The notes beneath the pieces were generated by a model that was given only the letters and a program-made list of their open reading frames with translations, was not told the origin of the DNA and did no database searches. Source: Pseudomonas reidholzensis (lineage in GTDB: Bacteria; Pseudomonadota; Gammaproteobacteria; Pseudomonadales; Pseudomonadaceae). Taken from it: a stretch of DNA of 64,000 nt. The position numbers were made by a program, and so were the translations under genes. Of this stretch, positions 8,310-17,148 are shown one piece after another. The first letter of the stretch is position 1. Every line of letters starts with the position of its first letter. The DNA lies in NCBI RefSeq assembly GCF_900536025.1, contig NZ_UNOZ01000028.1, positions 62,001 to 126,000 of the forward strand, read 5' to 3'.

Positions 8310-9098
8310 CTAAAAACCCAGGCTGGACAGCAGATCGTCGACATCGTCCTGACCGGACACGACGTCTTCACGCTTATCGGCATGAATCTGCGGACCTTCA
8401 CCCCGAGTCGGATGTTTTTCTTGATCTTTTTCAGCACGCAGCTGCTGGTGGTCATGTTCGATACCGGCAAAACGGTCGACCTGACTGGCCATCAGCACGA
8501 GCTTGAGCAGATTGCTTTCTACTTCGGTGACCAACGCGGTGACCCGTTTGATCACCTGGCCGGTCAGGTCTTGGTAGTCCTGAGCCAGCAGAATGTCATT
8601 GAGATGACCGGAGACCTTGCGGTTGCCTTCAGCGCTGTGCGTCAGGAAACTGTCGACCCGCTTGACCAGGTCGCGGAATTCCGGCGCTGCCACTTCGCGG
8701 CGCATGAAGCGCTGCCAGTCGGTGCTCAGGGCCTGCGCCTCCGCGGCCAGGTCGTTGAGCACGGGCGTACCGGCCTCGACCAGGTCCATGGTGCGGTTGG
8801 CCGCGCCCTCGGTCAGCTTGACCACATAGGACAGCCGTTCGGTGGCATCGGTGATCTGCGAGACTTCCTCGGCCTGCGGCATCGCCGGGTCGATCTGGAA
8901 GCTGACAATGGCACTGTGCAGCTCGCGGGTCAGCTTGCCGACTTCCTGGTACAGGCCGCGGTCGCGCGTCTGGTTGAGCTGATGAATCAGCTGCACCGCG
9001 TCGCCAAACTGGCCGCGCTCGAGGCTCTCGACCAGTTCCTGGGCATGCTTCTTCAGGGTCGACTCGAACTCACCCTGCGATGTGTTGTTAGACTCCAT
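8310..9098 (-). CDS. cheZ: CheY-P phosphatase CheZ
   Basis: This 262-aa, mostly helical protein forms a four-helix-bundle dimer that dephosphorylates CheY-P. The catalytic segment is ILLAQDYQDLTGQVIKRV, with the Asp/Gln pair typical of the family. A charged flexible linker follows (HPTRGEGPQIHADKRED), and then the CheY-binding tail QDDVDDLLSSLGF at the extreme C-terminus. It lies between cheY and cheA with 18- and 12-bp gaps, so it is in the same operon. Confidence 0.95.
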   Translation of the reverse strand: MESNNTSQGEFESTLKKHAQELVESLERGQFGDAVQLIHQLNQTRDRGLYQEVGKLTRELHSAIVSFQIDPAMPQAEEVSQITDATERLSYVVKLTEGAANRTMDLVEAGTPVLNDLAAEAQALSTDWQRFMRREVAAPEFRDLVKRVDSFLTHSAEGNRKVSGHLNDILLAQDYQDLTGQVIKRVTALVTEVESNLLKLVLMASQVDRFAGIEHDHQQLRAEKDQEKHPTRGEGPQIHADKREDVVSGQDDVDDLLSSLGF

Positions 9099-9116
9099 GG
9101 TGCCCCCCGGCGTGAC

Positions 9117-9503
9117 TCAAGCGTTCACGCGTTCGAAGATCTTTTCGATCTTCTCTTTGAGCACCTGGGCAGTGAAAGGCTTGACCACGTAGCCGTTGAC
9201 CCCGGCCTGGGCCGCTTCGATGATCTGCTCGCGCTTGGCCTCGGCGGTCACCATCAGCACCGGCAGGTGCTTGAGGCGCTCGTCGGCACGGACCTTGCGC
9301 AGCAGGTCGATACCGGACATGCCCGGCATGTTCCAGTCCGTCACCAGGAAGTCGAAGTGGCCGCTTTCGAGCATCGGCAATGCCGTGGTGCCGTCATCGG
9401 CTTCCGAGGTATTGGTGAAGCCCAGATCGCGCAACAGGTTCTTGATGATCCGCCGCATCGTCGAGAAGTCGTCAACGATGAGGATTTTCATGTCTTTGTT
9501 CAA
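9117..9503 (-). CDS. cheY: Chemotaxis response regulator CheY
   Basis: This single receiver domain binds FliM when phosphorylated and reverses the motor. Features are the acidic pair in ILIVDDFSTMRR, the phospho-acceptor Asp in FLVTDWNMPGM, the Thr in VLMVTAEA and the Lys in YVVKPFTAQ. Two starts are possible. The TTG at 9503 has GGAGG five bases upstream and gives 128 aa. The ATG at 9491 (MKILIV, 124 aa) is the usual annotation, but it lies 17 bases from that ribosome site. I give the TTG start and regard the two as unresolved. Confidence 0.95.
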   Translation of the reverse strand: MNKDMKILIVDDFSTMRRIIKNLLRDLGFTNTSEADDGTTALPMLESGHFDFLVTDWNMPGMSGIDLLRKVRADERLKHLPVLMVTAEAKREQIIEAAQAGVNGYVVKPFTAQVLKEKIEKIFERVNA

Positions 9504-9526
9504 TTAGACCTCCAAGCAGTCTTAAA

Positions 9527-9546
9527 CGCGCTCGGCCCCGAGCGCG
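9527..9546 (-). terminator. GC hairpin between fliA and cheY
   Basis: Nine-base arms CGCGCTCGG/CCGAGCGCG are followed on the minus strand by TTTAAGA. The U-tract is short, so it probably attenuates read-through from fliA rather than stopping it. The rest of 9504-9594 shows no gene. Confidence 0.45.
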
Positions 9547-9594
9547 CATTCAATCAATTCGGTACAACGTCAAACGACTGCAGCGAACCTGGGT

Positions 9595-10335
9595 TCAACG
9601 CGCTCGCCATTCGCCCAGACGGCTGCGCAGACGCGCTGCGCACTGGCTGTGCAACTGGCTGACACGCGATTCGCTGACCCCCAGTACCTCACCGATTTCC
9701 TTGAGGTTCAGCTCTTCGTCGTAGTACAGCGCCAGCACCAGGCGCTCGCGTTCCGGCAGGTTGGCGATGGCGTCGGTCAGGGCGGCCTGGAAGCGCTCGT
9801 CTTCCAGGTCGCGCGACGGCTCGACCTGGCCGCTGGCGCCGTCCTCGTGCAGCCCTTCGTGTTCGCCGTCCTGCAACAGGTCGTCGAAACTGAACAGGCG
9901 GCTGCCCAGGGTATCGTTCAGAATCCCGTAATAATCATCGAGACCCAATTGGAGTTCGGCAGCAACCTCGTGATCTTTAGCGTCGCGACCGGTTCTTGCT
10001 TCAACGGCGCGCATCGCGTCGCTGACCATACGGGTATTGCGGTGCACCGAACGCGGTGCCCAATCGCCCTTGCGCACCTCGTCGAGCATGGCGCCGCGGA
10101 TACGAATACCGGCGTAGGTCTCGAAACTGGCGCCCTTGCTGGCGTCGTATTTATTGGCCACTTCGAGCAGGCCGATCATCCCGGCCTGGATCAGGTCCTC
10201 GACCTGCACGTTGGCCGGCAGGCGCGCCAGCAAGTGGTAGGCGATGCGCTTGACCAGCGGCGCGTAGCGTTCTACCAGCTCGTACTGGGCGTCCTTGGAG
10301 GCCTTGCTGTACATCTTGAAGCCGCTGGCACTCAT
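9595..10335 (-). CDS. fliA: Flagellar sigma factor FliA (sigma-28)
   Basis: This 246-aa sigma-70-family factor directs late flagellar genes such as fliC. Region 2 is visible in YAPLVKRIAYHLLARLPANV and VEDLIQAGMIGLLEVANKYD, region 3 in SVHRNTRMVSDAMRAVEART, and region 4 in LPERERLVLALYYDEELNLK with the helix-turn-helix EIGEVLGVSESRVSQLHSQC. The ATG at 10335 (MSASGFKMYSKAS) overlaps the fleN TGA. The longer open frame upstream is antisense to nothing and is out of frame within fleN. The probable anti-sigma factor FlgM is not in the window. Confidence 0.96.
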   Translation of the reverse strand: MSASGFKMYSKASKDAQYELVERYAPLVKRIAYHLLARLPANVQVEDLIQAGMIGLLEVANKYDASKGASFETYAGIRIRGAMLDEVRKGDWAPRSVHRNTRMVSDAMRAVEARTGRDAKDHEVAAELQLGLDDYYGILNDTLGSRLFSFDDLLQDGEHEGLHEDGASGQVEPSRDLEDERFQAALTDAIANLPERERLVLALYYDEELNLKEIGEVLGVSESRVSQLHSQCAARLRSRLGEWRAR

Positions 10336-11165
10336 AGCACGGGTCCCGCACTGGTGGGCTGCACCAGGCGCTCGACGAAGAACTCCAGGTGCCCGCGCGG
10401 GTTGGCCGGCAACGGCCAGCTGTCGACCTTCTGGGCGATGGCCTTGAACGCCAACGCACACTTGGACCGAGGGAAGGCCTCGTACACCGCACGCTGCTTC
10501 TGCACCGCCTTGCGCACGCACTCGTCGTACGGTACGGCGCCGACGTATTGTAGGGCGACGTCGAGGAAGCGGTCCGTGACCTTGGTCAACTTGGCAAACA
10601 GGTTGCGCCCTTCCTGCGGGCTCTGGGCCATGTTCGCCAGCACGCGGAATCGATTCATCCCGTAGTCGCGGTTGAGCAGTTTGATCAGTGCGTAGGCGTC
10701 GGTGATCGAGGTCGGCTCGTCGCACACCACCAGCAGCACTTCCTGGGCGGCGCGCACAAAGCTCACCACCGAGTCACCGATGCCGGCGGCGGTGTCGATC
10801 ACCAGCACGTCGAGGTTGTCGCCAATTTCACTGAAGGCCTGGATCAGGCCGGCGTGTTGCGCCGGCTGCAGGTGGACCATGGTCTGCGTGCCGGAGGCCG
10901 CCGGGACGATGCGCACACCGCCCGGCCCCTGCAACAGCACGTCGCGCAGCTCGCAGCGGCCTTCGATGACGTCAGCCAGGGTGCGCTTGGGCGTCAGGCC
11001 CAGCAGCACGTCGACATTGGCCAGGCCCAGGTCGGCGTCCAGCAACATGACCCGGCGGCCCAGCTCGGCCAACGCCAGAGACAGGTTTACCGAAACGTTA
11101 GTTTTGCCGACGCCACCTTTGCCACCGGTCACGGCGATCACCTGTACGGGATGCATGCTACCCAT
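10332..11165 (-). CDS. fleN: Flagellar number regulator FleN (FlhG)
   Basis: This 277-aa MinD/ParA-type ATPase has a Walker A motif GGKGGVGKT at residues 14-22 and VMLLDADLGLANVD for the switch, plus VLVIDTAAG. In polar flagellates it binds FleQ and lowers its activity, limiting the cell to the correct number of flagella, and it works with FlhF. Overlaps with fliA (ATGA) and position downstream of flhF match other pseudomonads. The start MGSMHPVQV is kept, although an internal ATG (MHPVQV) is possible. Confidence 0.95.
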   Translation of the reverse strand: MGSMHPVQVIAVTGGKGGVGKTNVSVNLSLALAELGRRVMLLDADLGLANVDVLLGLTPKRTLADVIEGRCELRDVLLQGPGGVRIVPAASGTQTMVHLQPAQHAGLIQAFSEIGDNLDVLVIDTAAGIGDSVVSFVRAAQEVLLVVCDEPTSITDAYALIKLLNRDYGMNRFRVLANMAQSPQEGRNLFAKLTKVTDRFLDVALQYVGAVPYDECVRKAVQKQRAVYEAFPRSKCALAFKAIAQKVDSWPLPANPRGHLEFFVERLVQPTSAGPVL

Positions 11166-11257
11166 ATTCGTTCTTTACCTTGTCTCGCTTGGACCGAGGC
11201 CACATGTGGGGCTGTGCTCAAAGCCCTTGATGTAGGTACTGTGCATTACGTTCATCC

Positions 11258-12568
11258 TCAACCCGCGCGCTTGCCAGAGTTGTGGTAGAGATCAGCGAAC
11301 ATGTCGGCCATGGCCTCCTCGCTGGGGTCTTCCTGCATTTGCACACTGACCGCGCGGCTGACCAACTGGTGCTTGCGCGGCAGGTGCAGGTCGTCAGGAA
11401 TGCGCGGGCCATCGGTGAGATAAGCCACGGGCAGTTCATGACTGATGGCCAGGCTCAGCACTTCGCCGAGACAAGCCGTTTCATCAAGTTTAGTCAGGAT
11501 GCAACCGGCCAGGCCGCAGCGCTTGTAGCTGTGGTAGGCGGCGGTCAGCACCTGTTTCTGGCTGGTGGTGGCCAGTACCAGATAATTCTTCGAGGCAATC
11601 CCGCGACCGGCGAGGGTCTCGAGTTGCATGCGCAGGGCCGGGTCGCTGGCCTGCAGGCCAGCGGTGTCGATCAGTACCACGCGCTTGCGCAGCAACGGCT
11701 CGAGGGCCTGGGCCAACGACTCGCCCGGGTCGACGTAGGTGACCGAGACATTGAGGATCCGGCCCAGGGTCTTGAGTTGCTCCTGGGCGCCGATGCGAAA
11801 GCTGTCCATGCTCACCAGGGCCAGGTTGCTGGCGCCATACTTGAGCACGTAGCGCGCTGCCAGCTTGGCCAGGGTGGTGGTCTTGCCCATGCCGGCCGGG
11901 CCGACCATGGCGATCACACCGCCCTCCTCGATCGGCTCGATTTCCGGTACGTCGATCATCCGCGCCAGGTGCGCAAGGATCATCCGCCAGGCGTGGCGTG
12001 GCTCGTCGATTTCCCCGACCAGGTCGAGCAGCTCGCGCGCCAACGGACCGGACAGGCCGACGCGTTGCAGGCGGCGCCAGAGGTTGGCTTGCAGCGGCTT
12101 GCTGCCCTGCAGCTGGTTCCAGGCCAGCGAACCGAGCTGCACTTCGAGCAGCTCGCGCAGCCCCGACAGCTCCGAGCGCATGGCATCGAACAGGCGCGGG
12201 TCGACCGGCGCCGCAGCCGGCGCGGCAGGCACCGGCGGCACCTCGAGGTGCGGTTCGATCAGCGGCTCGGAGGCGGTCAGCGACAGCCCGGCAAACAATT
12301 GGCGGTTGCCTTCGTCGGTATCGTTGCGGCTGCTCAGTTCGGCCTGGGCGGTGGCGATGCGCGAGTGGGTCTTGCGCAGCTCGTCTTCAAGCTCGGCATT
12401 CGGCACGCGCGGGGCCAGTGCGGACAGTTTGTAGTCCAGCGCGGCGGTCAGCTCGACACCGCCAGCAATGCGCCGGTTGCCGATGATCGCGGCATCGGCG
12501 CCCAGCTCATCGCGGACCAGCTTCATGGCCTGACGCATATCGGCGGCGAAAAATCGCTTAACTTGCAT
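11258..12568 (-). CDS. flhF: Flagellar placement GTPase FlhF
   Basis: This 436-aa SRP-type GTPase places the flagellum at the pole. It has a B-domain (1-120) with a variable Pro/Ala linker, an N-domain (about 125-210) and a G-domain with P-loop GPAGMGKT at 223-230. Further nucleotide motifs are VDPGESL, VVLIDTAGLQ and CILTKLDETACLGEV. It starts 11 bp after the flhA stop. The 92 bp between it and fleN contain no gene and no clear terminator, so flhF-fleN-fliA are probably one unit. Confidence 0.96.
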   Translation of the reverse strand: MQVKRFFAADMRQAMKLVRDELGADAAIIGNRRIAGGVELTAALDYKLSALAPRVPNAELEDELRKTHSRIATAQAELSSRNDTDEGNRQLFAGLSLTASEPLIEPHLEVPPVPAAPAAAPVDPRLFDAMRSELSGLRELLEVQLGSLAWNQLQGSKPLQANLWRRLQRVGLSGPLARELLDLVGEIDEPRHAWRMILAHLARMIDVPEIEPIEEGGVIAMVGPAGMGKTTTLAKLAARYVLKYGASNLALVSMDSFRIGAQEQLKTLGRILNVSVTYVDPGESLAQALEPLLRKRVVLIDTAGLQASDPALRMQLETLAGRGIASKNYLVLATTSQKQVLTAAYHSYKRCGLAGCILTKLDETACLGEVLSLAISHELPVAYLTDGPRIPDDLHLPRKHQLVSRAVSVQMQEDPSEEAMADMFADLYHNSGKRAG

Positions 12569-12579
12569 AACCCACTACC

Positions 12580-14709
12580 TCAGCCGTTCGGGCCCACGGT
12601 GGCAACGATGGTGACTTGCTTGTTGTCAGGTATTTCCTGATACGCCAAAACATGCAAATTCGGTACAGCCAGGCGGCCGAATCGCGACAGCATTGCCCGG
12701 ATCGGGCCCGCTACCAGAAGGATAGCTGGCTGACCTTGCATCTCCTGACGCTGGGCCGCTTCGATAAGCGAACGCTGTAGCTTCTCGGCCATGCTCGGCT
12801 CCAGGAGAACACCATCTTCCTGACCTTGCCCGGCCCTTTGCAGACTATTGAGCAAAATCTGTTCCAACCTTGGTTCCAAGGTGATCACAGGCAGCTCGGA
12901 CTCAACGCCGACAATGCTTTGGACGATAGCGCGACACAATCCGACGCGCACTGCCGCCACCAGCGCGGCGGTATCTTGACTCTTGCCGGCATTGTTTGCG
13001 ATCGCTTCGGCGATGCTGCGAATGTCACGCACCGGCACCTGCTCCGAGAGCAGTGCCTGCAAGACCTTGAGCAGGCCCGACAAGGAAATGACACCCGGCA
13101 CCAGCTCTTCGGCGAGCTTGGGCGAGGTCTTGGCCAGCACCTGGAGCAATTGCTGGACTTCTTCGTGGCCGATCAGCTCGTGGCAGTGCTTCTGCAGGAT
13201 CTGGTTGAGGTGCGTCGCCACCACGGTACTGGCATCGACCACGGTATAGCCCAGCGACTGCGCCTGGGCGCGCTGGCCGACGTCGATCCACACTGCTTCC
13301 AGGCCAAATGCCGGGTCGCGCGCGGCGATACCATTGAGGGTACCGAACACCTGACCGGGGTTGATCGCGAGCTCGCGGTCCGGGTAGATCTCCGCCTCGG
13401 CCAGGATCACCCCCATCAGCGTCAGCCGATAGGCACTGGGCTGCAGGTCGAGGTTATCGCGAATGTGCACGGTGGGCATGAGGAAACCCAGGTCCTGGGA
13501 GAGCTTCTTGCGCACCCCCTTGATCCGCGCCAGCAACTGGCCGCCCTGGTTGCGGTCGACCAGCGGAATCAGCCGGTAACCGACCTCCAGGCCGATCATG
13601 TCGATCGGCGTGACGTCATCCCAGCCCAGCTCTTTGGTTTCCATGGCGCGTTGTGGCGACGGCAGCAGGTCCTGCTGACGCTGGACCTCCTCGACCGCCT
13701 TGACCTGGGCCGCCTGCTGCTTGCGCCAGACCAGGTAGGCGGCGCCGGCGGCCACCACGCCCAAGCTGATGAAGGCCACGTGCGGCATGCCGGGGACAAT
13801 GCCCATGACGATCATGATACCGGCCGACACCGCCAGAGCTTTCGGCGAATCGAACATCTGCCGGTTGATCAGCTTGCCCATGTCCTCGGAGCCCGAGGCA
13901 CGGGTGACCATGATGGCGGCCGCGGTCGACAGCAGCAGCGATGGCAGCTGCGCCACCAAACCGTCACCGATGGTCAGCAGGGCGTAGACCTTGCCGGCCT
14001 CGCTGAAGGGCATGCCGTGCGACAGGATGCCGATCAGGATGCCGCCGATCAGGTTGATGAAGAGGATCAACAGGCCGGCGATGGCGTCACCGCGGACGAA
14101 TTTGCTGGCACCGTCCATCGAACCGTAGAACTCGGCTTCCTGAGCCACCTCGGCGCGCCGCGACTTGGCCTGCGCCTGATCGATCAGGCCGGCATTGAGG
14201 TCGGCGTCGATGGCCATCTGCTTGCCGGGCATGGCGTCGAGGGTGAAGCGCGCGCTGACCTCGGAGATCCGCCCGGCGCCCTTGGTGACCACCACGAAGT
14301 TGATGATCATGAGGATGGCGAACACCACGGCACCGACCACGTAGTTGCCACCGATCACCACCTCGCCAAAGGCCTGGATCACCTTGCCCGCCGACTCGTG
14401 GCCTTCGTGGCCGTGCAGCAGCACCACCCGCGTCGACGCGACGTTCAGCGCCAGGCGCAGCAGCGTCGCCACCAGCAGGATGGTCGGGAATGCGGCGAAG
14501 TCGAGCGGGCGCAGGGCGTACACGCAGACCAGCAGGACCACGATCGACAGGGCGATGTTGAAGGTGAAGAACACGTCGAGCAGGAACGGCGGGATCGGCA
14601 ACATCATCATTGCCAACATCACCAGCAGCAACAGCGGCACACCCAGGTTGCCCCGGCTAAGGCCGGCCAGGTTGTTGCGGGCGTTGCTGATTAACTGAGT
14701 GCGATCCAC
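12580..14709 (-). CDS. flhA: Flagellar export gate protein FlhA
   Basis: This 709-aa core protein of the flagellar type III export gate has about eight membrane helices in residues 15-310. The conserved FHIPEP cytoplasmic loop follows (TKGAGRISEVSARFTLDAMP, ADLNAGLIDQAQAKSRR), and then a large cytoplasmic domain that binds chaperone-substrate complexes. The start is GTG at 14709 with GAGGA seven bases upstream. The expression signal is a sigma-54-type promoter about 60 bp upstream. It is separated from flhB by a REP pair. Confidence 0.96.
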   Translation of the reverse strand: MDRTQLISNARNNLAGLSRGNLGVPLLLLVMLAMMMLPIPPFLLDVFFTFNIALSIVVLLVCVYALRPLDFAAFPTILLVATLLRLALNVASTRVVLLHGHEGHESAGKVIQAFGEVVIGGNYVVGAVVFAILMIINFVVVTKGAGRISEVSARFTLDAMPGKQMAIDADLNAGLIDQAQAKSRRAEVAQEAEFYGSMDGASKFVRGDAIAGLLILFINLIGGILIGILSHGMPFSEAGKVYALLTIGDGLVAQLPSLLLSTAAAIMVTRASGSEDMGKLINRQMFDSPKALAVSAGIMIVMGIVPGMPHVAFISLGVVAAGAAYLVWRKQQAAQVKAVEEVQRQQDLLPSPQRAMETKELGWDDVTPIDMIGLEVGYRLIPLVDRNQGGQLLARIKGVRKKLSQDLGFLMPTVHIRDNLDLQPSAYRLTLMGVILAEAEIYPDRELAINPGQVFGTLNGIAARDPAFGLEAVWIDVGQRAQAQSLGYTVVDASTVVATHLNQILQKHCHELIGHEEVQQLLQVLAKTSPKLAEELVPGVISLSGLLKVLQALLSEQVPVRDIRSIAEAIANNAGKSQDTAALVAAVRVGLCRAIVQSIVGVESELPVITLEPRLEQILLNSLQRAGQGQEDGVLLEPSMAEKLQRSLIEAAQRQEMQGQPAILLVAGPIRAMLSRFGRLAVPNLHVLAYQEIPDNKQVTIVATVGPNG

Positions 14710-14764
14710 CGAGAGTCCTCTTCAAGCAAAAACTTTGACGCCTTCAGGGCGCCTGGCGCTGTCT

Positions 14765-14782
14765 TTGCAAGAAGCTGTCCAA
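14765..14782 (-). promoter_or_regulatory. Predicted sigma-54 promoter of flhA
   Basis: The minus strand reads TTGGACAGCTTCTTGCA, with GG and GC separated by exactly 10 bases. The predicted start gives a leader of about 45 bases to the flhA GTG, like the other sigma-54 promoters here. Confidence 0.75.
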
Positions 14783-14805
14783 CTTTGCTTTTGTGCTGTC
14801 TGTGC

Positions 14806-14903
14806 CGACCTCTTCGCGGGGCAAGCCCGCTCCCACAGGATATCTGCAGGTTCGAAGGTCGACGGTGAACCTGCGGGAGCGGGCTTGCCCCGCGAAGAGG
14901 CCG
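14806..14903. repeat. Inverted pair of REP sequences (REPIN-like)
   Basis: Inverted copies of CCTCTTCGCGGGGCAAGCCC + GCTCCCAC flank a 40-bp centre with an imperfect copy (CCTGCGGGAGCGGGCTTG). It lies between the flhB stop and the flhA promoter, so it may end the fliL-flhB transcript. Confidence 0.85.
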
Positions 14904-14924
14904 GCATAGACAGCCGAGAATTCC

Positions 14925-16070
14925 TCAGCTGTCGCGGCGCAGGTCTGGCGGGATCGGCAAATCGTCTTTGAGCGGATCTGGTCGCTTGCCCTTGCCCGCC
15001 CGGTGCTGGCGGATCTGGAACACGTAGGCCAGCACCTGAGCCACCGCCAGGTACAGCCCCGCAGGGATCTCCTGCTCGAGCTCGGTGGAGTAATAGATCG
15101 CCCGCGCCAGCTCCGGCGACTGGAGGATCTGCACCTTGTGCTCGGCGCCGATCTCGCGAATCTTCAGCGCGATGAAATCGGTACCCTTGGCCAGCAGCAG
15201 CGGCGCCGCGCCGGCGCCTTTTTCAGGGTCGTACTTCAAGGCCACCGCGTAATGCGTCGGGTTGGTGATGATCACGTCCGCCTCGGGGATCGCCGCCATC
15301 ATGCGGCGCTGGGAAATCTCCCGCTGCAACTGACGGATACGTTGCTTGACCTCAGGCTTGCCATCGGAATCCTTGTGCTCGTCGCGCACTTCCTGCTTGG
15401 TCATCTTCAGCTTCTTGTGCGTCTGCCACAGCTGGAACGGCACATCCAGCGCGGCGATCAGCAGCAGGCCCGCCGACATCCACAGGGCGCTCCAGCCGAC
15501 CACCACGGCGCTGTGGATGATCGCCTGCTCCAGAGGCTCATTGGCGATCGCCAGCAACGCCTCACGGTCCTTGGACAGCACGATCAGGCCCACCACCAAG
15601 ATCATGATGAATTTCGCCAGCGCCTTGAGCAGCTCGGTCAGGGCATTGAGCGAAAACATCCGCTTGATCCCGGATAACGGGTTCATCCGACTGAATTTTG
15701 GCTGCAACAGGCTGCCGGAGAAGATGAACCCCCCCAGCGCGATCGGCGCCACGAACGACACCACGAACAACAGGATCAGCACCGGCTGGGTCGCCCACAG
15801 CGCCATCTTGCCCGAGGCCAGCAGGAACGCGCTCATCGAGCCCTCGTTGACCAGCACCTCGCGCGACAGGCTGAAGTTCATCCGCATGATGTCCATCAGC
15901 GACTGCGCCAGGTGCCCGCCAAACGCCAACAGCGCACCGGCCCCACCCAGCGTCACCGCCACGGTGTTGAGCTCTTTGGAGCGGGCGATTTCACCTTTTT
16001 CGCGCGAGTCCTTCACGCGCTTGTCGGTGGGTTCCTCTGTCTTGTCCTGACCGCTTTCGCTCTCTGCCAT
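14925..16070 (-). CDS. flhB: Flagellar export switch protein FlhB
   Basis: This 381-aa inner-membrane export-gate protein has four membrane helices (about 35-55, 90-115, 148-168, 190-212). A charged linker (KKLKMTKQEVRDEHKDSDGK) leads to the cytoplasmic autocleavage site NPTH at 270-273 in ADVIITNPTHYAVALKYD. Cleavage and FliK contact switch export from rod/hook to filament subunits. It starts 2 bp after the fliR stop. A separate small gene at 84-419 encodes a homologue of just its last domain. Confidence 0.97.
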   Translation of the reverse strand: MAESESGQDKTEEPTDKRVKDSREKGEIARSKELNTVAVTLGGAGALLAFGGHLAQSLMDIMRMNFSLSREVLVNEGSMSAFLLASGKMALWATQPVLILLFVVSFVAPIALGGFIFSGSLLQPKFSRMNPLSGIKRMFSLNALTELLKALAKFIMILVVGLIVLSKDREALLAIANEPLEQAIIHSAVVVGWSALWMSAGLLLIAALDVPFQLWQTHKKLKMTKQEVRDEHKDSDGKPEVKQRIRQLQREISQRRMMAAIPEADVIITNPTHYAVALKYDPEKGAGAAPLLLAKGTDFIALKIREIGAEHKVQILQSPELARAIYYSTELEQEIPAGLYLAVAQVLAYVFQIRQHRAGKGKRPDPLKDDLPIPPDLRRDS

Positions 16071-16072
16071 GC

Positions 16073-16849
16073 TCAGCGCGCCTGTGCCAGGTCACGTAGC
16101 CACTGCAAGGCTTCGGTGACCAATGCCTGATAGTGGGAATGAACGTCGGCGAGGCCGACCCAGAACATCCAGATGCCCAGCACCAGGGTCAACGGGAAGC
16201 CGATCGAGAAGATGTTCAGGCTCGGCGCGGCACGGGTCATCACGCCAAAGGCGATATTCACCACCAGCAACGCGGCCACCACCGGCAGGATCAGCAACAG
16301 CCCGGCACCGAACACCCAACTCATGCGCGCGACCATTTCCCAGTAGTGGCTGACCAGCAGCGCGCTGCCCACCGGCAAGGTGGTGAAGCTTTCAGTGAGG
16401 ATCTCGAACGCCACCAGATGGCCGTTCATGAGCAGGAACAGAATACTCACCAGCATGGTCATGAACTGGCTGACAACGGCGACGTTGACGCCATTGGCCG
16501 GGTCGACCATCGACGCGAAGGCCATGCCCATCTGCACCGCGACGATCTGCCCGGCAATCACGAACACCTGGAACAGCAACTGCAAGGAAAACCCGAACAG
16601 CGCACCGATGATGATCTGCTCGCCGCACAGCATCAGGCCGCGCAGGCTCAGCGGGTCGAACTCCGGCAGCGGCGGCAGCGCCGGCACGATCACCACGGTG
16701 ATCGCCAGCGCGGCGTACAGGCGCACCCGAGCCGGCAGCATCTTGGTGCCGAAGATCGGCATGGTCATCAGCAGCGCCGTGACGCGGAACATCGGCAGCA
16801 TGAAGGTGGCCACCCAGGTGCCAATCTGCGCGTCGGTCAGCTCGAGCAT
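16073..16849 (-). CDS. fliR: Flagellar export gate protein FliR
   Basis: This 258-aa, highly hydrophobic protein is the asymmetric subunit of the FliPQR export channel. It has about six membrane segments, for example FRVTALLMTMPIFG, VRLYAALAITVVIVPAL, IIIGALFGFSLQLLFQVFVI and LLLILPVVAALLVVNIAFGV. Length and order (fliP-fliQ-fliR-flhB) are standard. It is 7 bp from fliQ. Confidence 0.95.
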   Translation of the reverse strand: MLELTDAQIGTWVATFMLPMFRVTALLMTMPIFGTKMLPARVRLYAALAITVVIVPALPPLPEFDPLSLRGLMLCGEQIIIGALFGFSLQLLFQVFVIAGQIVAVQMGMAFASMVDPANGVNVAVVSQFMTMLVSILFLLMNGHLVAFEILTESFTTLPVGSALLVSHYWEMVARMSWVFGAGLLLILPVVAALLVVNIAFGVMTRAAPSLNIFSIGFPLTLVLGIWMFWVGLADVHSHYQALVTEALQWLRDLAQAR

Positions 16850-16856
16850 GGCTGGC

Positions 16857-17126
16857 TCACCCGATCAACTGCGGGATGCTGTTGTACAGATTGAGGAAGT
16901 ATTCCATGAACTTGGTCACCAGCCACGGCCCGACGACGATCAGGGTCACCAGCATCACCAGCAGGCGCGGCAGGAAGCTCAAGGTCTGTTCGTTGATCTG
17001 CGTGGCCGCCTGGAACATCGCCACCACCAGGCCAACCAGCAGGCTCGGCACCACCAGCACGGCGACCATCAGGGCGGTCAGCCAGAGCGCGTCACGGAAC
17101 AGGTCAACGGCCACTTCAGGGGTCAT
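16857..17126 (-). CDS. fliQ: Flagellar export gate protein FliQ
   Basis: This 89-aa protein has two membrane helices (ALWLTALMVAVLVVPSLLVG and FLPRLLVMLVTLIVVGPWLV) joined by the conserved loop MFQAATQINEQTLSF. Four copies assemble on the FliP ring of the export channel. The start MTPEVAVDLFRDAL is typical. It is the third gene of the fliO-P-Q-R set. Confidence 0.96.
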   Translation of the reverse strand: MTPEVAVDLFRDALWLTALMVAVLVVPSLLVGLVVAMFQAATQINEQTLSFLPRLLVMLVTLIVVGPWLVTKFMEYFLNLYNSIPQLIG

Positions 17127-17148
17127 GCAAGGCTCTCCATTGGCGGCG

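Noticed and set aside
12826..14694. 622-codon plus-strand open frame opposite flhA
   Set aside because: The composition (very many His, Asp and Gln) is that of the reverse complement of a membrane-protein gene, and flhA is certain.
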